Positions 18,533-21,674 of a stretch of DNA of 21,674 bases are shown here, piece after piece. Source of the stretch: Leptotrichiaceae bacterium (GTDB lineage Bacteria > Fusobacteriota > Fusobacteriia > Fusobacteriales > Leptotrichiaceae). The stretch covers positions 1-21,674 of the forward strand of contig JAUNKI010000011.1 of NCBI GenBank assembly GCA_030532815.1. The letters run 5' to 3'. The position numbers and the translations under genes were made by a program. The notes below the pieces were generated by a model. It had not been told where the DNA came from and ran no database searches. It saw nothing but the letters and a program-made list of their open reading frames with translations. The first letter of the stretch is position 1. Each line of letters begins with the position of its first letter.

Positions 18533-18561
18533 ATTATACAGTATTAATCTGTTTTTTTCAA
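18533..18561 (-). promoter_or_regulatory. Sigma70 promoter of the mnmG operon
   Basis: Minus strand: TTGAAA (18556-18561), exactly 17 bases, then perfect TATAAT (18533-18538). The transcript would begin about 45 bases before the mnmG ATG at 18481. Confidence 0.8.
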
Positions 18562-18633
18562 TCAAAATAGGGAACTGTATCTCTATTAAAAAATTCAAAA
18601 TTTATTTTGATTATTTCATTGACTTTATTTAGG

Positions 18634-18660
18634 AAAATGAGGGCTCATTGCCGCCCTCAT
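18634..18660 (-). terminator. Possible terminator formed by the repeat hairpin after the 444-residue gene
   Basis: On the minus strand the perfect 8-bp stem ATGAGGGC/GCCCTCAT (loop of 8) is followed by TTTCC. It would end the transcript of the two-gene module before mnmG. The T run is short, and the same hairpin in the other copy is followed by GGACTCC, so termination may be incidental to its main role. Confidence 0.4.
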
Positions 18661-18719
18661 ACTCCCGCTACCCCGTTACGGTCTTTCCCTCCTTTCAGTC
18701 GACTACGACAATGCGGGGG
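18637..18719. repeat. GC-rich hairpin repeat, copy 1 (left boundary of the module)
   Basis: About 83 bases, much richer in GC than its surroundings. The first 39 bases (18637-18675) are identical to 21603-21641 of copy 2. A variable middle follows (20 bases here, 16 in copy 2, between CCG and CAGTC). The outer part, from about 18694 (TTTCAGTC to CGACAAT), matches copy 2 with two differences. It contains the perfect stem ATGAGGGC (18637-18644)/GCCCTCAT (18653-18660), and an outer CATTG(T)CG that is complementary, allowing one G-U pair, to the hairpin loop region. The 75 bases beyond it up to the 444-residue gene are AT-rich and show nothing. Confidence 0.85.
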
Positions 18720-18797
18720 AAAATTTACTTACTTTATTATTTCCATATTTTTTCATTAAAATAATTTGAATATTGGATTTATTCTAATTTTCTTAAT

Positions 18798-20132
18798 TTA
18801 AAAATATTTTTCCAAACTTTTCAAATATTTTATAAAATTTTTTATTTCCTGATTTTCATATAATTTTTCATCTCCTACTATCCTAAACATATAACCTTTA
18901 TAACTTACTTCGTATATTATAGGATTTTTTATATCCTTTTCATTAAATTTTTGAATTTTAGGATTTCCGTAATCTGATTTTTGATTTTTCACTATATTCA
19001 TTTTTGATATTATTTTTTCAGGTTCTTTATTATATTCTTCATCATCTGAAATTACTTCAAGCATCCTTGCTTCAAATTCAAGCCATAAATTTCCTTCTAC
19101 TTTTTCACCATTAATTTCTCTGATTTTTTTCCAATCATAATCATCTTCTGATAATGACACTACTGTATTTTCTGATAAATACAAATCCTTATTATCTTTT
19201 ACTCTCTCGTCTTTAAAAATTATACTGTTTATTCCATTTATCTTATCTACACTTTTTATATTTACTTTACCATATTCAGAAATATAGATTTTCGATATAT
19301 TCCAATGTGACTTATCAATATATTTCTTTCTGGTTATTTCAAAATCTTTTTGTTCATTATCCAATTCTATTTCCTCACGAATTTCTATTATCGGTATATA
19401 CTTATCTATACATCCAGAGGAACTTATTCCTTCCAATTTTCTAAAATCTCTACTATTTTTTAAATACAGTATAGATGGTATCGGATTATCATTTTTTTGT
19501 TTTTCTATAAAATAATTTATAAATGAAATAAATTTTGAAATTTTTTCATTTCTATACTCTTCTACAGGAGATAATACAAAATTTTTATCATTATAAGTAA
19601 TATCATATAAAATTTTCTTTTTATTGAAAGTAAATATTCTGATAAATCTAGGATTTTTTCCATTATTTTTCTTTCTATATTCTTCAAGTGTTTTTTCATA
19701 AATTGGAAATTGTTCTGTACAACCTTTCCTTTTCAGCATTCTACGCTCGTTATTTCTTTTTATTGAAAATAACATAACGGGATAGAACACTTCATATTCT
19801 TCTAATTCCTTAATTTTATCCAATTCCATATTTTTTAAAAACAAATTTATCTCTTCTGATACTATCTTTTTATATTGCCTGTCTACTTTCACTAAATTTT
19901 TTTTATAATTATCTAAAAAAATTATTTCTATTACTCCATTATCATAATATCTAAAACTAAATTTATTTTCCTCTGGATAATCCCACCAATCCTTTACTTC
20001 AACTAAAAATACTTCTTTCCCTTTTTTCATCTCACCTTTATTACTGTCTATCAGAGCAAAATCAAACTCATATTCTTTTGAAGGAGAAAATATTTTTATA
20101 AGAAAAACTAAAATTATAACTAACTTTTTCAT
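18798..20132 (-). CDS. Exported protein of unknown function paired with the haemagglutinin-tail-like gene
   Basis: I do not recognise this protein. It has 444 residues. The N-terminus MKKLVIILVFLIKIFSPS is a short signal or anchor segment without a lipobox, so it is probably periplasmic or membrane-anchored facing out. The rest is highly charged (K, E, D, N, I), with two cysteines early (C138, C241), the repeated notion of short beta strands ('KIYISEYGKVNIK', 'VSYKGYMFRIVG'), and a lysine-rich C-terminal helix. The strong GAGGAGG ribosome site lies within the last codons of the upstream gene, whose stop is only 2 bases away, so the two are translationally coupled. Position after a toxin-tail-like gene suggests an immunity or accessory partner, but it is larger than most immunity proteins. 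The gene is markedly AT-rich. Confidence 0.75.
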   Translation of the reverse strand: MKKLVIILVFLIKIFSPSKEYEFDFALIDSNKGEMKKGKEVFLVEVKDWWDYPEENKFSFRYYDNGVIEIIFLDNYKKNLVKVDRQYKKIVSEEINLFLKNMELDKIKELEEYEVFYPVMLFSIKRNNERRMLKRKGCTEQFPIYEKTLEEYRKKNNGKNPRFIRIFTFNKKKILYDITYNDKNFVLSPVEEYRNEKISKFISFINYFIEKQKNDNPIPSILYLKNSRDFRKLEGISSSGCIDKYIPIIEIREEIELDNEQKDFEITRKKYIDKSHWNISKIYISEYGKVNIKSVDKINGINSIIFKDERVKDNKDLYLSENTVVSLSEDDYDWKKIREINGEKVEGNLWLEFEARMLEVISDDEEYNKEPEKIISKMNIVKNQKSDYGNPKIQKFNEKDIKNPIIYEVSYKGYMFRIVGDEKLYENQEIKNFIKYLKSLEKYF

Positions 20133-20134
20133 TA

Positions 20135-21604
20135 TTACTTTCCTCCTCTATTAAAAAAAATTTTCAATTCTTCAAGACTATTAAATTCTTTTTTATATTT
20201 TTCTAAATCTTTATGATAATAAAATCTAGGTTTACTGTTATCGTTGTTCTGCTTCATTGTCATATTTTCAAATATAATAGTATTCGTCTCATTATTCCAT
20301 TTTATTTCATCGTGAGCTAAAAAAGGTTGTAAAATATACTTTGATTTCCCTTGACTATCCTTGACCTTTATATATTGATTTTCAAAATATATAATATTTG
20401 AATTAGATAAATTTCTAATATTTCTAGCGTTAGATAAATACCTGAAATTTCCATTATTTTCCATAGCCATATCACTAGGATGTACTATCAGTTCGTGCTG
20501 TTCTATTGGTTTATTATTCTTATACGTCTCTATTGTTGTTACTCCCTCATCATCTATAGAAAGATAAGTTCTGTTATTTTTGTCATTATAATTAAAATTA
20601 TAAAATATAATATCTGCAACTACTTTATTATTTTGTGTAGTTACTGATTGATTTTGTGCTGAAATAAATCTGTTCCATGCATTATTTAAATTTGTATCTT
20701 TAACTACGTTTTCCTCATTTGTAGCCTCCACTATAAAATTTATATTACTGTTTAATATTTCCCTAACCCTTAAAGTTTTTTCTTTTTCATAATTACTCTT
20801 CAAGCTTCTTACATCAATGTATTCCTTTTCTATAACTATTTCCCTTGAACCATCACTATTAGTTATTATTTTCAAACTATCCTTATTATTTTCTTGAAAT
20901 ATATTTAATATCTTCTTTTCTTCTTCTTTTGTCATATTTTTTGATAACATTCCACCTGTATCAAGAATATATGTAAGCATTTCAATTCCTTTTTCGCCAC
21001 CTCCTGTTTTTTTGGCAAACTCTTCTATTAAATATTCTTTACCTACCCTTAATTGCTGATTTAATCTTTCGTTATTTCCAACAGATAAGTATAACTTATC
21101 CCCCACATTCTCACCGAAATCAACATTACTGTAATCTTTTCCGTCTGACTTTGCTTCTATGGGAATATCATTCTTCTTATACTTATCGGTAAAGTATTCG
21201 TTTGTGGCTCTTCCCGTACTTTCAAGTCCCTTTTCTTCTGTCCCCGTCTGTAGCTGTCGTCCTTCTACCTTCCCTATTATATGACTGCCTTCTTCTGATA
21301 TTGTGCCTATTATCCCTGAACGTGTACTATTCTTCGGGTCTTCCACATTTATTATTATTGTATGGATTCCGTCTGCTCCTACATAAGCTGTTCCTCCCTT
21401 TATATTGCCTTTCTCATCTATAAGCTGGGGAGCATTACTCGGGTCTGTATATATTATTTTTGTCTTGTAACCCAAATCCTTATACGCATCTTCAAATGCC
21501 TTTCCTATTTCTGTCTGGTCTTTTGCCTTTTCAAGTCTTTTTCCTGCTATATTGTCTACTGTTGTTCTTAATCTTCCTTCACTTAACTGACCTAAGGAGT
21601 CCAT
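20135..21604 (-). CDS. Haemagglutinin/CdiA C-terminal-like protein, probable orphan module (start uncertain)
   Basis: A 489-residue frame. Residues 1-145 (MDSLGQLSEGRLRTTVDNIA onward, through TGTEEKGLESTGRATNEYF) resemble the conserved region before the variable tail of large secreted haemagglutinin-type proteins of fusobacteria; this is from memory of such sequences, not a search. It contains EEGSH (104-108), which looks like an HExxH metal motif with the first histidine replaced. Residues about 165-489 are AT-rich, charged and unassigned; a late segment has LAHDEIKW. There is no signal peptide. The ATG at 21604 has no ribosome site and is formed by the end of the repeat; in-frame TGA codons lie 3 and 7 codons upstream. 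It may therefore be a silent or recombination-dependent fragment. No later ATG occurs before about residue 209. Confidence 0.6.
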   Translation of the reverse strand: MDSLGQLSEGRLRTTVDNIAGKRLEKAKDQTEIGKAFEDAYKDLGYKTKIIYTDPSNAPQLIDEKGNIKGGTAYVGADGIHTIIINVEDPKNSTRSGIIGTISEEGSHIIGKVEGRQLQTGTEEKGLESTGRATNEYFTDKYKKNDIPIEAKSDGKDYSNVDFGENVGDKLYLSVGNNERLNQQLRVGKEYLIEEFAKKTGGGEKGIEMLTYILDTGGMLSKNMTKEEEKKILNIFQENNKDSLKIITNSDGSREIVIEKEYIDVRSLKSNYEKEKTLRVREILNSNINFIVEATNEENVVKDTNLNNAWNRFISAQNQSVTTQNNKVVADIIFYNFNYNDKNNRTYLSIDDEGVTTIETYKNNKPIEQHELIVHPSDMAMENNGNFRYLSNARNIRNLSNSNIIYFENQYIKVKDSQGKSKYILQPFLAHDEIKWNNETNTIIFENMTMKQNNDNSKPRFYYHKDLEKYKKEFNSLEELKIFFNRGGK

Positions 21605-21674
21605 GAGGGCTCATTGCCGCCCTCATACTCCCGCTACCCCGTGGTCTACGCTCTTTTCAGTCAACTCCGACAAT
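21603..21674. repeat. GC-rich hairpin repeat, copy 2 (right boundary, cut by window end)
   Basis: Same element and orientation as copy 1, with stem ATGAGGGC (21603-21610)/GCCCTCAT (21619-21626). Identity with copy 1 is perfect for 39 bases, breaks in the middle where copy 2 is 4 bases shorter, and resumes at TTTCAGTC. On the minus strand its last two bases plus the following G form the ATG of the 489-residue frame. The outer end (GCGGGG in copy 1) lies beyond the window. Confidence 0.85.

Larger units (their letters stand above)
18482..18797. other. Intergenic region between the accessory module and mnmG
   Basis: This 316-base gap holds the mnmG ribosome site and promoter (18533-18561), an AT-rich stretch with nothing recognisable (18562-18636), the GC-rich repeat copy (18637-18719) and another AT-rich stretch (18720-18797). 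No gene of normal size is seen on either strand; a 40-codon plus-strand frame starts inside the repeat (see findings). Confidence 0.8.
18637..21674 (-). mobile_element. Repeat-bracketed accessory module (orphan toxin/partner-like cassette)
   Basis: Two minus-strand genes with translational coupling, a 489-residue haemagglutinin/CdiA-tail-like protein and a 444-residue exported protein, lie between direct copies of a GC-rich hairpin repeat about 3 kb apart. The layout resembles orphan C-terminal toxin modules that sit in arrays and can recombine onto a full-length secreted protein. No transposase, integrase or full-length haemagglutinin gene is in the window, and the right end runs off the edge. 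The cassette reading is an inference from layout, composition and local resemblance. Confidence 0.4.

Noticed and set aside
18637..18719. Repeat as an integron attC site or CRISPR repeat
   Set aside because: No attC core sites, no integrase, no regular spacing; only two copies about 3 kb apart.

Overview
The window looks like a chromosomal segment of a very AT-rich diderm bacterium, most probably a fusobacterium of the Leptotrichia type. LpxD, BamA and TamB show that it has an outer membrane with lipid A. The strong AAGGAG ribosome sites, the LuxS, the Spo0J-like ParB and the low GC are typical of fusobacteria. The genus is an inference. Every convincing gene lies on the minus strand, so the region is read here from high to low coordinates.

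Right end (about 18637-21674): a two-gene accessory module. A 489-residue protein has a relatively GC-rich front that resembles the conserved region before the toxin in haemagglutinin/CdiA-type proteins, followed by a very AT-rich tail that I cannot assign. A 444-residue exported protein of unknown function follows 2 bases later. The pair is bracketed by two copies of an approximately 80-base GC-rich repeat with a perfect 8-bp hairpin. One copy supplies most of the first gene's apparent start codon. The best reading is a displaced ('orphan') toxin/partner cassette in an array, but this is not proven.

Middle (8137-18561): a good promoter at 18533-18561 drives mnmG and rsmG, then parB, tamB and bamA follow co-directionally with short gaps. 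This is the classic origin-proximal gidA-gidB-parB cluster, without parA, running directly into the outer-membrane assembly genes tamB and bamA.

Left half (97-8042): a GNAT acetyltransferase, lpxD (lipid A), a monocistronic lipoprotein gene with a clear promoter and terminator, hslO-ddl (redox chaperone and D-Ala-D-Ala ligase), luxS, tatD, and acpS followed by a thioredoxin-CcdA fusion. These are core envelope, stress and metabolic functions.

I saw no tRNA, rRNA, CRISPR array, riboswitch or transposase gene. The only gap above 300 bases (18482-18797) holds the mnmG promoter and one copy of the repeat.
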